Part shown: in pieces, positions 8,132 through 15,528 of the stretch
Numbering within the stretch: the first letter of the stretch is position 1
Layout of the letters: every line of letters starts with the position of its first letter
Source of the DNA: Manganibacter manganicus
GTDB lineage: Bacteria > Pseudomonadota > Alphaproteobacteria > Rhizobiales > Rhizobiaceae
Length of the DNA: 64,000 nt
Direction of reading: 5' to 3'
Assembly (NCBI RefSeq): GCF_002075885.1
Contig: NZ_MDET01000059.1
Coordinates: forward strand, 62,001-126,000
Position numbers and translations under genes: made by a program
Notes under the pieces: generated by a model
Told to the model about the DNA's origin: nothing
Database searches by the model: none
What the model saw: the letters and a program-made list of their open reading frames with translations, nothing else

Positions 8132-8299
8132 AGCAACGGAAACGCTTTCAGATCGACAGGCGAGTTGAACTTGAGTCCGAATCCCTGCTAGGAACGTCAT
8201 CGATTTGACACGGATTTTTCGCGCCCTTTGTCGGATTGGCGGGATTTTCCACGTCAATTTGACCAGAACAGACAACGTCAGGCAGATTGCATCATTCAG

Positions 8300-8773
8300 A
8301 TGGCCATCAAGGACATCCAGACTTTTATTGACAAGCACGGCCTCGTCGAGACTGACGATTCGGAGGTCGACAAGCCGATTTATCGCAAGCCGGGATTTGA
8401 CGGTGTTCGTAGCCTGCTCGATATGGAGAAGGCGCTGAGCCGCTTTCTGCGTGAACGGCGCGATGCGCTGAACCTGAACCGCGAGCAGGTCGGCATGATG
8501 ATCGGGATCCATCAGGAGATTTATGCGCGCCATGAGCGGGCTGGAGCGAAGCTGCGCGTAACCCGCCTGTTGCTTCTTGCCGAACTGCTCGGCTTCTCGC
8601 CTTTTGAGGCGATCTATGCAGCAGCTCCACAGTTTCTTGGCGACAGCGAAGAGGAGGCGGCGGTCAAGAACAAGCTTGTCAGGCGTATCCTCGACCTGCC
8701 GCCAGCGACGGCGCAGAACCTGCTCATGCTGGTGGAAGGCTTGTCGCCCGACGATCCGGACGACAAGTCGTAG
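8300..8773 (+). CDS. XRE-like helix-turn-helix regulator
   Basis: From ATG 8300 the product has 157 residues; a TTG at 8228 is a weaker alternative. The middle part (LSRFLRERRDALNLNREQVGMM, then IHQEIYARHERAGAKLRVTRLL) is an XRE-type HTH, followed by a helical tail (ILDLPPATAQNLLMLVEGL). It stands alone between the partition genes and a convergent minus-strand gene. Target unknown; it may control the partition or transfer genes. Confidence 0.65.
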   Translation: MAIKDIQTFIDKHGLVETDDSEVDKPIYRKPGFDGVRSLLDMEKALSRFLRERRDALNLNREQVGMMIGIHQEIYARHERAGAKLRVTRLLLLAELLGFSPFEAIYAAAPQFLGDSEEEAAVKNKLVRRILDLPPATAQNLLMLVEGLSPDDPDDKS

Positions 8774-8869
8774 AAGCGGCCAGACCGGATCGTGAGATTT
8801 TGACGCCAATCTGCGGGGCGGGTCTCGTCGCGAAGGGCAGAGTCGCTAAACGAGGTGGGAGAAAAAACA

Positions 8870-8889
8870 AGGCGGCATTTGCGCCGCCT
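8870..8889 (-). terminator. Rho-independent terminator of the minus-strand gene ending at 8902
   Basis: Arms AGGCGGC (8870-8876) and GCCGCCT (8883-8889) enclose a 6-base loop. On the minus strand the hairpin is followed by TTGTTTTTTC, a good U tract. Confidence 0.75.
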
Positions 8890-8901
8890 CGTTCGCCGAC
8901 C

Positions 8902-9462
8902 TCATAGTGGGTCGGCTTCGGTGATCGCGAAGATTTCGTCCGGGTCGGCTCCGGTGCTTTCCCACCACGCAGCCTCGGCTTCGGCTTCGCTGTAATAGAC
9001 GTTCTCCACGGTGAACCCTGCACCGCTGATATCCTCGATCTCGGCGATGATGGGTGCGAGACCGCACAGTCTGTCGGCCCGGACAGGTACCGCGATCGGA
9101 ACGTCGGTGTCGCGGTAGTTCCAGCGGCCGGTGTGGAAGTTGTAATATTCGTGCGTGAGGTCGTCGACCAGATAGTCGTCGAGAAGCGCGATCGGCTCGG
9201 TATGCCACGTCTCGTGCCAGGCGGTCTGGTAGTGGTTCTGGTCGTAGAACGCATCCTCTTCCACCTCGGTCCCGCGTGCTGCCACCAGCGCCCGGTCGGC
9301 GGCGAGGATGTTGCGCTGCGCCGCAATCATATCGGCAAGTTTTGCGGCGAGCAGGTCGTGGACGCCCCGTGCCAGATCGCTGTCGCAGCCGAGACGGTTT
9401 GCGAGAACCTGGATGCGAAGCCCCGAGAGCTGCGCGACAAGCATGAGATTGTTGGATGTCAT
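8902..9462 (-). CDS. conserved plasmid-type protein of unknown function
   Basis: I chose ATG 9462 (MTSNNLML), giving 186 residues; the frame extends upstream but those residues look like shadow. The first 70 residues are helical and Ala-rich (LARGVHDLLAAKLADMIAAQ). The middle is rich in Tyr, His and Trp (FYDQNHYQTAWHETWHTEP), and the end is acidic (STGADPDEIFAITEADPL). No signal peptide or membrane segment. I do not recognise a family. Confidence 0.7.
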   Translation of the reverse strand: MTSNNLMLVAQLSGLRIQVLANRLGCDSDLARGVHDLLAAKLADMIAAQRNILAADRALVAARGTEVEEDAFYDQNHYQTAWHETWHTEPIALLDDYLVDDLTHEYYNFHTGRWNYRDTDVPIAVPVRADRLCGLAPIIAEIEDISGAGFTVENVYYSEAEAEAAWWESTGADPDEIFAITEADPL

Positions 9463-9993
9463 GGCCGTGTCTCCTTCATCTTGATGACGGAGGCCCCGCG
9501 ACGGGCAAGTCGAGCATCGGGTCAAGGATCGCGGAACGCGACCGCCGGAGGCGGCAAGCGGAGGAACCGATTTTCTGCTTCGGCCCGAAGGGGCGCAGCT
9601 GAAAATTGGAGGGGCCGCGCAGTCCTTGAGGCGATGGGCGCGGCCAGTAAACTGGGACGTCAGAGAGATAGAGACCCGCATCCCCGACAGGGGATGCGTC
9701 CCTATCCGGCGACCAGCCGGCGGGGAGTGCGAGGGGTTGCCCCTCGTGGTGCAAGGGACCGGTCGATCCGGTTCCTTGTGCCGTTGCGAGAGGGATCGGA
9801 ACCGAAGGCGGAGACCGCTTCAGCGGGCTGCGTGAGCGATGCACAAGCGACGCGAATAGAGCCCGGTCGGCCGCAGGCCGGCTCGCCACACCATCGCTCC
9901 GCCCGCCGATGCATCAGTATCGTGAATCGATCTGACCCAACCGATTCATCGAACTCGTTGGACGCCAAGCGTCCCGAAAGCAACCATGGCGTC
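9463..9993. other. 531-base intergenic region with hairpins and a dispersed repeat
   Basis: No gene is convincing here. It holds GAGGGG/CCCCTC (9731-9745), a longer hairpin CAAGGGACCGG/CCGGTTCCTTG (9752-9778, one mismatch), and one copy of the GC-rich repeat shared with 12357-12450. Confidence 0.6.
9786..9882. repeat. GC-rich dispersed intergenic repeat, copy 1
   Basis: It shares the blocks GAGGGATCG, ACCGAAGGC and GAGAC, then AGAGCCCGG and the palindrome GGCCGCAGGCCGG (9869-9881), in the same order and spacing as copy 2 at 12357-12450. The final palindrome also occurs at 34806-34818, and a similar one at the oriT (6836-6852). Confidence 0.65.
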
Positions 9994-10245
9994 ATGCAAA
10001 AGGATGACGCTATCCATCTCCATCGTATTGACCCTGCCCGCAACATGGCTCGGTTCTATCGACTATCGGCGACACCAGGCCTGTTCGGCGATATCTGCCT
10101 TGTTCGCGAGTGGGGACGGATTGGCCGGCGGGGTCGGACGCGCATCGACCTCTACATGCGCGAAGAGGATGCGGCCGCCGCTGCCCTCGTGCTTGTGCAG
10201 ACCAAAAGGCGGCGCGGCTATCGCGATGCGTTCGCGGTCGAATGA
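9994..10245 (+). CDS. small WGR-domain protein
   Basis: The 83-residue product is essentially one WGR domain: ARFYRLSATPGLFGDICLVREWGRIGRRG, then a helix (MREEDAAAAALVLVQTKRRRGY). WGR domains bind DNA ends or nucleic acid in PARPs and in many plasmid proteins. The ATG at 9994 follows an extended open frame that is shadow. It is one of the few plus-strand genes in this backbone. Role unknown; DNA binding is the likely activity. Confidence 0.8.
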   Translation: MQKDDAIHLHRIDPARNMARFYRLSATPGLFGDICLVREWGRIGRRGRTRIDLYMREEDAAAAALVLVQTKRRRGYRDAFAVE

Positions 10246-10280
10246 CTGTGACTGGTTGTCGTCGGACCGGCACGAAAAAA

Positions 10281-10312
10281 GGCCCGCGTCGGATTGGTGT
10301 CCGGCGCGGGCC
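10281..10312. terminator. bidirectional hairpin terminator
   Basis: Arms GGCCCGCG (10281-10288) and CGCGGGCC (10305-10312) are flanked by AAAAAA before and TTT after, so it can stop the WGR gene from the left and the minus-strand gene at 10327 from the right. Confidence 0.75.
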
Positions 10313-10326
10313 TTTGGCAGATCGAT

Positions 10327-10653
10327 CTATTCGGACTGCAGATGACGCAGGAACGCGGCGAGCGGTCCATCATGTGGCGGTCGGTCGACTTCCTTTGCTC
10401 TGTCATCGGCGAGTTGCGTCGCGGCATCCTTGGGCAAGGGTATGAAGTCATAGCCCTTGGCGCGTGCCGCCGCGTGCAGCGCGTCGAGTGTTTCGAATTC
10501 GCGGTCGCGCGTGCCGAGCCACAAAGCGAGATCGTCGCCGGCCTGGTCGGGGAAGGCTTGCAGGAAGAAGGTGCGCAGCGGTGGATCGAAGCCGATGACA
10601 GCATCGGGATCGGAGCGGCCTTCGCTGGTGACGGTGATAGTGTAGCGGCTCAT
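10327..10653 (-). CDS. conserved protein of unknown function, 108 aa
   Basis: The product starts MSRYTITVTSEGRSDPDAVIGFDPPLRTFFLQAF, a beta-rich start followed by an amphipathic helix (LDALHAAARAKGYDF) and an acidic/basic tail. The start is preceded by GGAGGCAACC, a good ribosome site. Hairpins flank it on both sides (10281-10312 and 10683-10708), so it is probably a monocistronic unit. No domain recognised; such short proteins sit next to DUF736 genes on rhizobial plasmids. Confidence 0.7.
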   Translation of the reverse strand: MSRYTITVTSEGRSDPDAVIGFDPPLRTFFLQAFPDQAGDDLALWLGTRDREFETLDALHAAARAKGYDFIPLPKDAATQLADDRAKEVDRPPHDGPLAAFLRHLQSE

Positions 10654-10682
10654 GGTTGCCTCCTGGGGCTGTGGAACAAAAA

Positions 10683-10708
10683 GAGCCGGCCCCTTGGGGG
10701 GCCGGCTC
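10683..10708 (-). terminator. strong hairpin terminator downstream of the DUF736 gene
   Basis: Eleven-base perfect arms GAGCCGGCCCC and GGGGCCGGCTC with a 4-base loop, preceded on the plus strand by AAAAA, giving a U tract for minus-strand transcription. Confidence 0.75.
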
Positions 10709-10716
10709 GCTGTGGT

Positions 10717-11040
10717 TCACTGCGGGTTGTTCCACAGGATGACCTTCTTGTTCTCGTCGCCACCCGGGGCGGGGGCGAGGTTGCCGAAGATCACGCCGAT
10801 CTCGGGGGCTTCAATCTTGACCGAGAGGTACTCTTCGCCCGAACGCTGGGAGATGCGCTGCCAGCCGGCTCCGATCTCGAAGCCCGTGCGCTTGTTGACG
10901 ATGCGGTAGTCTGGGGCGTCCTCGCGCGACTTGTTGGTGTTCGGGATGAGGGTGATCGGGGCGTTGACCCGCAGCGTGGCGAACACGCCTTCCATCGAGC
11001 CGTCGGCCTTGGCGGTGAGGTTTGCGATCGTGGTGGCCAT
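10717..11040 (-). CDS. DUF736 family protein
   Basis: The 107-residue product fits DUF736: MATTIANLTAKADGSMEG at the start, then LRVNAPITLIPN, then RIVNKRTGFEIGAGWQR and SVKIEAPEIGVIFGNLAP. The family is small, beta-rich and almost confined to alphaproteobacterial plasmids and conjugative islands. Function unknown; possibly a single-stranded-DNA or anti-defence factor expressed on entry. GGAGAACTACC precedes the start. Confidence 0.88.
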   Translation of the reverse strand: MATTIANLTAKADGSMEGVFATLRVNAPITLIPNTNKSREDAPDYRIVNKRTGFEIGAGWQRISQRSGEEYLSVKIEAPEIGVIFGNLAPAPGGDENKKVILWNNPQ

Positions 11041-11765
11041 GGTAGTTCTCCTTCGGTTGCATCAGGACCATTCCCGATGGCGCCAAAGGAGGGGGCTGTC
11101 CTGCTGCGGTCACTCGGCACAAATTCTGGAAAATTCTATTTGCCGAAGCCGCGGGCCGCACTTTCCAGGGCCCCGCTTGCGGGAAGGAAAGTGCCTGGCC
11201 CGCAACGAAAAACCGAAATCGAATTTTCCTGAATTTTTGTCGAGCGTACCCCCAACGGGGGTTGACCGCATAAGGCAGGCGGCCCTCTACAAAGGCGACA
11301 TGAAACGGGATTGGTCCGGATGCGGCCGATGGCGATGCCCCGGCCGCCATCGCACAATCCCACAGCCAGCGCGGTGTTTGCAGGAATGGTTTTGCCCCGG
11401 CTATGGGCCCGCGCTTTAACGCCCTTCCTGACGCCGACTATTCCGCGCCCCGCCCCTGCCACCCACAATTTCCATCATGCGCGGTTTCGGGGGCGGCGCT
11501 GGCAGGGGTGCTCTGTCTCGGCACGGGTAGCGAAGCGCGTTCGGTCAGGTGTGGAACCAACATGCGCGGTATGATCCGCATTCGCCCTGCCGTCGGCGCG
11601 ACAGATGGACAAGAAGTCTCGCTGGATCGCTGCGGAGAAACCGCAACGGGCTGACTGCGCAAGGGGCTGGCGAAAGCCATTGTGGAAGATGGAGCGCCGG
11701 GTCGGCCTTCGGCCGGGGCAAGACGGGCGGTCTGCGCCGCCCGGTCCGCTCGACGGTTGCGGAGA
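11041..11765. other. 725-base non-coding region with several inverted repeats
   Basis: No frame looks coding. It contains GCACTTTCC/GGAAAGTGC around a G+C hairpin (about 11158-11192), an AT-rich block with GGAAAATTC and GAATTTTCC, and ACCCCC/GGGGGT (about 11249-11263). It is the longest empty stretch in the backbone. It may hold a replication, control or recombination site, but nothing shows which. Confidence 0.5.
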
Positions 11766-12299
11766 TCACGCCTCGAGTGCCAGGCGTTCGTCTGCCGTCA
11801 TGCGGGCCTCGACCTCACGCCGAATGTCCGGACCGGCATTGTGGAGCATGGCCCGCCAGTCCGCCATGTTGTGCACCGTTATAACCTGGCCCCGCATGGT
11901 GTCGTAAACAACGCAAGGGCTGGCGACCAGGGCAAGGCGGAGCACGTTGAGACAGGTGCCGGGCGACACGCCGTCCCAGATCATCAGGCCGAAGTCAGCA
12001 CGCCGTGCCATTTCGCGGTCTTTTTCGGCGTGGAAGGCAAAGCCCTGCACACCGTCCGGCGGGGGAATGTGATAGGCTGCCCAATCACCGAGATTGTTGC
12101 GCGGTTCGGCTCCGGCATGGAAGACGCCGACATGCTCGTAATTGTAGCCTGCAAGCAAGCCTTGCATCTCGGCATCGGCTCCTGGCGCATCGCCGATCAG
12201 CACGCCGTGCTCGGCCGCAACGATTGAGCCGATGCGTTCGATTGCAGGGGCCGGCAGTTCGTAGATGTCGCGGGAGCCGCCCAGGAATATCATCGCCAT
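11766..12299 (-). CDS. SLOG-type (Rossmann-like) nucleotide-binding protein
   Basis: From ATG 12299 the protein has 177 residues and begins MAMIFLGGSRDIYELP, followed by GVLIGDAPGADAEMQ and VYDTMRG. A GGSR near the N terminus and a GDAPGAD loop are marks of SLOG/YspA-like folds, which bind nucleotides or nucleotide-derived signals. A second SLOG-type gene (DUF2493) lies at 13277-14218. Some SLOG proteins sense defence signals; here the role is unknown. Confidence 0.7.
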   Translation of the reverse strand: MAMIFLGGSRDIYELPAPAIERIGSIVAAEHGVLIGDAPGADAEMQGLLAGYNYEHVGVFHAGAEPRNNLGDWAAYHIPPPDGVQGFAFHAEKDREMARRADFGLMIWDGVSPGTCLNVLRLALVASPCVVYDTMRGQVITVHNMADWRAMLHNAGPDIRREVEARMTADERLALEA

Positions 12300-12356
12300 G
12301 GTCGCTTTCCTTTCTCTCAAATCAACCGCCCTACCCCAGCCTTCCTCTCCCTCTCC

Positions 12357-12450
12357 CGCGCGAGGGATCGTCACCGAAGGCCGAGACGGCGAAGCCGGCT
12401 CGGGGAGCGGCGGAAGCCGCGACTAGAGCCCGGCCGGCCGCAGGCCGGCG
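12357..12450. repeat. GC-rich dispersed intergenic repeat, copy 2
   Basis: Same block order as copy 1 (9786-9882): GAGGGATCG, ACCGAAGGC, GAGAC, then AGAGCCCGG and GGCCGCAGGCCGG at 12436-12448. It lies upstream of the SLOG gene and could be in its leader. Confidence 0.65.
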
Positions 12451-12591
12451 CGCCCGGGTCCCGGCTGAAATCTGCTGACGATGCCGTGCTGATCGTCGGC
12501 GAGCGGCCGATCAGGAGACTAGGAACTCGATCTGGAAGGCAAAGGGGGCGGGGCGGGGCGAGTGAGTAGGGAGCGTCGAGGGCGGAAAACC

Positions 12592-12855
12592 TCACTCCAG
12601 ACGGTTGACACGGCGTCCCGATGTTCGCGCTTCGGCAAGGGCGGTCGCGATTTTCATCACGAAGGCTTTGCTGAAGCGTCCGAGGGCTTGACCGCCCGGC
12701 TCGATGTACCAGGAGCGCTCGGCGATATCATAATTGTATTCGTCGACGACGATCCAGCATCGGCTGAGGTCGCCGAGGCCGCGCTCCTGCTGCCATGCCC
12801 AGAGATAGGGATAGGCGATGATCTGGCCGGGCAGGAATTCACGGCTCATCGTCAT
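12592..12855 (-). CDS. short PemK-like partner of a Phd antitoxin
   Basis: Up to 87 residues from ATG 12855, or 85 from ATG 12849. The start FLPGQIIAYPYLWAWQQERG resembles the PemK-like toxin at 846-1277 (KPGLVIRYSFFW), and RCWIVVDEYN could match either its RPCAIVV strand or its HWIRFDELN segment. About 50 residues of the usual toxin are missing. The gene overlaps the upstream antitoxin end by 11-17 bases, a typical toxin-antitoxin layout. It may be a minimal toxin or a shrunken, inactive one. Confidence 0.55.
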   Translation of the reverse strand: MTMSREFLPGQIIAYPYLWAWQQERGLGDLSRCWIVVDEYNYDIAERSWYIEPGGQALGRFSKAFVMKIATALAEARTSGRRVNRLE

Positions 12856-13099
12856 AACCCTCACCCTGCGCCAGCCGGTCGATCTCCGCGGCGAAGAGGT
12901 CCTTGTGCTCCTGCGGCATCTCGGAGACGAAATGGGCACGACGCGGATCCCGGCCAGTGCGCATCCGCTCATAATGCTCGTAGCTCATGAGCACGTAGCG
13001 GGGTTTGCGGTGTTTGGTGAGCACCACAGGTTCGCGGCTGGCCGCATCGGTCACATCGCCAACCTGCTTGTTGAGATCGCCTGTCGTGAACTGTCGCAT
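12839..13099 (-). CDS. Phd/YefM-family antitoxin (second pair)
   Basis: The 86-residue protein (ATG 13099) begins MRQFTTGDLNKQVGDVTDAA and continues with PVVLTKHRKPRYVLMSYEHYERM, the Phd/YefM fold with its KHxKPRYVL strand. The acidic C terminus (DRLAQGEGYDDEP) would bind the toxin. It lies upstream of and overlaps the short partner gene. Imperfect dyads (AGATA/TATCT) just in front of the start may be its operator. Confidence 0.82.
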   Translation of the reverse strand: MRQFTTGDLNKQVGDVTDAASREPVVLTKHRKPRYVLMSYEHYERMRTGRDPRRAHFVSEMPQEHKDLFAAEIDRLAQGEGYDDEP

Positions 13100-13195
13100 G
13101 CCATGGCTCCTTGTAGATATCCATCTTATCTGGCATTTCCAGATTTGCAAGAAAACAGCTTCGTCCCCGTAGCGGGTCTGATGCGCTTCGCGCAG

Positions 13196-13226
13196 GACAA
13201 ACCCGACCGAAAGGGTCGGGTTTGTC
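13196..13226 (-). terminator. 13-bp hairpin between the DUF2493 gene and the antitoxin
   Basis: Perfect arms GACAAACCCGACC (13196-13208) and GGTCGGGTTTGTC (13214-13226) with a 5-base GAAAG loop. It can end the DUF2493 transcript. It lacks a long U tract, so termination is likely but not certain. Confidence 0.6.
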
Positions 13227-13276
13227 GACATGGTGAGGAAATCGCGTTCCTCGCATGCGAGCAAGGAAACCGGCGC

Positions 13277-14218
13277 TCACGCGCCGGCCACCGTGAACCG
13301 CCAGACTGGAATGCCGAGCTTGCGGGCTTTGTCGGCAAGGTTTTCGGTGATACCGGAGCCGGGAAAGACGATCAGCCCGTAAGGCACCACCGAAAGGAGC
13401 AGGTCGTTGCGGCGGAAGGGCGCCGCCTTGGCGTGCCGGTTCCAGTCCGGCTTGAAGGCGATCTGCGTGACCTTGCGGTTCTCGGCCCAGCAGGCGGCGA
13501 TGCGCTCGGCACCGCGTAGGCTACCACCGTGGAGTAGCACCATATCGGGATGCTTCTCGCGGGCCTTGTCGAGCGCGTCCCAGATCCGATCGTGATCGTT
13601 GCAGTCGAGGCCACCGGCGAAGGCGATCTTGGTCCCGGCCGGCACCAGCACCTCGGTCTCGGCGCGGCGGCGTGCGGCGAGGAAGTCGCGGCTGTCGATC
13701 ACCGCGGAGGTCATCGCCTGATGGGAGACCTTGGAGCCGGTACGTGGTCGCCATGCCGATCCGGTTTCCGCTTCGTAGAGGTCGGCTGCCTCGTCGCGCA
13801 TGATTTCGAGAACGTTGCGGCGCTCGATATAAGTGATGCCCTCGGCGGTGAGCCGTTCCAGTTCGACGGACTTCACCTCGGAGCCGTCCTGCTCGTGCTG
13901 ACTCGACCGCTGCGCCTCCTCATTGCGGTCGAGGGTGCGGGCGACGCGCTCGGCGGCGCGATGGAAGACGTTGGTGAAGGACCAGAGCAGGTCGTCGAGA
14001 TCCGGTTCGAGCCTGGTGTCGCCGAGCATGCCGGCGAAGGTCTCGACGATCCCGGCAAGCCCGGCCCGGATCACCTCGTCGTCGGGCAGCGGCCGGGGAT
14101 CCGGCTCGTCCTGATGCGGATGATGGCCGTACATTTGCAGTTCGAGGATGACGCGATCGGTCGGCGAGGAGGCGTGGTAGGGCTCGTAGCCGTCATCGAA
14201 GGGAAGCTCGTAGGTCAT
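13277..14218 (-). CDS. DUF2493 (SLOG superfamily) protein
   Basis: The 313-residue protein (ATG 14218, MTYELPFDDGYEP) has a plasmid-type N-terminal half. A C-terminal DUF2493 domain covers about residues 195-312: KIAFAGGLDCNDHDRIWDAL, then MVLLHGGSLRGAERIA, then LLLSVVPYGLIVFPGSGITENL, a Rossmann-like nucleotide-binding fold. Such proteins are near-universal on rhizobial plasmids next to Toprim and helicase genes. Function unknown; nucleotide sensing or processing is likely. Confidence 0.85.
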   Translation of the reverse strand: MTYELPFDDGYEPYHASSPTDRVILELQMYGHHPHQDEPDPRPLPDDEVIRAGLAGIVETFAGMLGDTRLEPDLDDLLWSFTNVFHRAAERVARTLDRNEEAQRSSQHEQDGSEVKSVELERLTAEGITYIERRNVLEIMRDEAADLYEAETGSAWRPRTGSKVSHQAMTSAVIDSRDFLAARRRAETEVLVPAGTKIAFAGGLDCNDHDRIWDALDKAREKHPDMVLLHGGSLRGAERIAACWAENRKVTQIAFKPDWNRHAKAAPFRRNDLLLSVVPYGLIVFPGSGITENLADKARKLGIPVWRFTVAGA

Positions 14219-14463
14219 GGCGTGTCTCCGTCGGTTGTGGCCGCGCCCATCGCGGCCTGACAGCGAAACCCGGCCGCGACCCGGGCGCGGCCGCACCGAA
14301 GGCCGAAGCGCAGCGGAGGACGGCGCAGCCGTTGCGGCCGTGACCGGGACGTGGCAGGGGTCGCCTCTCGGCAGGCCGCGGGCGCGGCCTCCCCGGTGGA
14401 CCGCCACCATGCCAGCGGGCGCTTCGGTGACGCCGCCCCTGCCCACCTGCCGGCGCGAGGCGA

Positions 14464-15516
14464 TCATCCAGGCGGCAGGAAGCGACGGGCGTCTTCCGGG
14501 ACGAGCTGTTCGCTGAGCCATGCTGCGAGACGCGCCGGACCGAGATGGCGCAGATCATCGTTGAAATCACCGAGCTGCGGCCGCAACGCCAAAGCGAGGA
14601 TTCCGGCCTCGCCCGCGCGCTGGCTGAGACGCTCGATGCCCTGCCGGCCGGCGGCGTCCGCATCGGCGGCGATGTAGAGGCGGCGGCAATTGGGCGGGAA
14701 CGTCAGACCGGCGAGATGATTGGCCGAGGTGGCGGCGGTTACCGGCAGCGCTGGCATCACCGTTCGAAGCGAGGCCATCGTCTCAAGACCTTCGCCGGCG
14801 GCCATGACCGGGATCGGCAGATCGGGATCGAGGCCGAGCCAGATGCCGTTGCCAAAAAGATGACCGAGCGAGCGGCGAGGATCCACGAGTTGGGCCTTGC
14901 CGACATTGCCGCTCGGGTCGAGCTCAGAGGAAAGGTACGTGCGTTGCAGGCCAGTGATGCGACCATCGAGGTCGGTGACTGCGGCAATCAAGGCAGGAAG
15001 CGTCTGCGTCTCGCCGGCCACGAGATCGCGATAATAGCAGCCCGGGTGGAAACGCAGCGCACGCTCGCGACCGGGGAGCAGGATACCACGGCCGACGAGG
15101 TAGCGTTCGGCGAGCGTACCGGCGAGTGGCTGCGACATGGCGAACAGGCGACGTGCTGCATCCGGCGAGCCGCGTGCCGCAGGGGGCGGCTGCTCTGCGT
15201 TAACGGGTTCGGGCTGCGATATGGCCAGAAAGCGTCGGGCCTCGTCGGCAACCTCGCGGAACTCGGTCAGGCCGCAGCTTTGCTCGATGACGTCGAGCAG
15301 GTCGCCATATTCGCCGGTCGCTTCGTCCACCCACTTGCCAGCAGAGCCCCTACCGTTGTCCTTCAGCCGGACGTGCATAGAGCGGCCGCGCGTGTTGCGG
15401 ACATCGCCGACGATCCAGTGATTGCCGGAACGATGTCCGTTGGAGAGATATTCGAGGCACACCGCCTCGGCGTTTTCGCCGAGGCAGCGCGCCAGTTCGG
15501 AGGCCGAGCCGGTCAT
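14464..15516 (-). CDS. Toprim-domain primase-like protein
   Basis: The 350-residue protein has an N-terminal region like plasmid/phage primase-helicase proteins (HWIVGDVRNTRGRSMHVRLK, then GKWVDEATGEYGDLLD). A Toprim domain follows from about residue 225: VMAAGEGLETMASL provides the Glu and RRLYIAADADAAGRQGIERL the DxD residues. The domain order matches DUF7146-Toprim proteins of mobile elements. It may prime the complementary strand after transfer. It ends 5' of the helicase gene with a 12-base gap, so the two are co-transcribed. Confidence 0.85.
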   Translation of the reverse strand: MTGSASELARCLGENAEAVCLEYLSNGHRSGNHWIVGDVRNTRGRSMHVRLKDNGRGSAGKWVDEATGEYGDLLDVIEQSCGLTEFREVADEARRFLAISQPEPVNAEQPPPAARGSPDAARRLFAMSQPLAGTLAERYLVGRGILLPGRERALRFHPGCYYRDLVAGETQTLPALIAAVTDLDGRITGLQRTYLSSELDPSGNVGKAQLVDPRRSLGHLFGNGIWLGLDPDLPIPVMAAGEGLETMASLRTVMPALPVTAATSANHLAGLTFPPNCRRLYIAADADAAGRQGIERLSQRAGEAGILALALRPQLGDFNDDLRHLGPARLAAWLSEQLVPEDARRFLPPG

Positions 15517-15528
15517 GATCGCCTCCGC

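Noticed and set aside
9731..9778. double hairpin as a second origin of transfer
   Set aside because: No nic-like sequence follows it and no relaxase gene adjoins; it is more likely a terminator or structural repeat.
9133..9990. long open frame leading into the WGR gene
   Set aside because: The upstream part is antisense to the minus-strand gene at 8902-9462 and shows no domain; only the last 83 codons from ATG 9994 match a family.
11041..11765. replication origin
   Set aside because: Inverted repeats exist, but no iterons, DnaA-box cluster or replication initiator gene could be found nearby.
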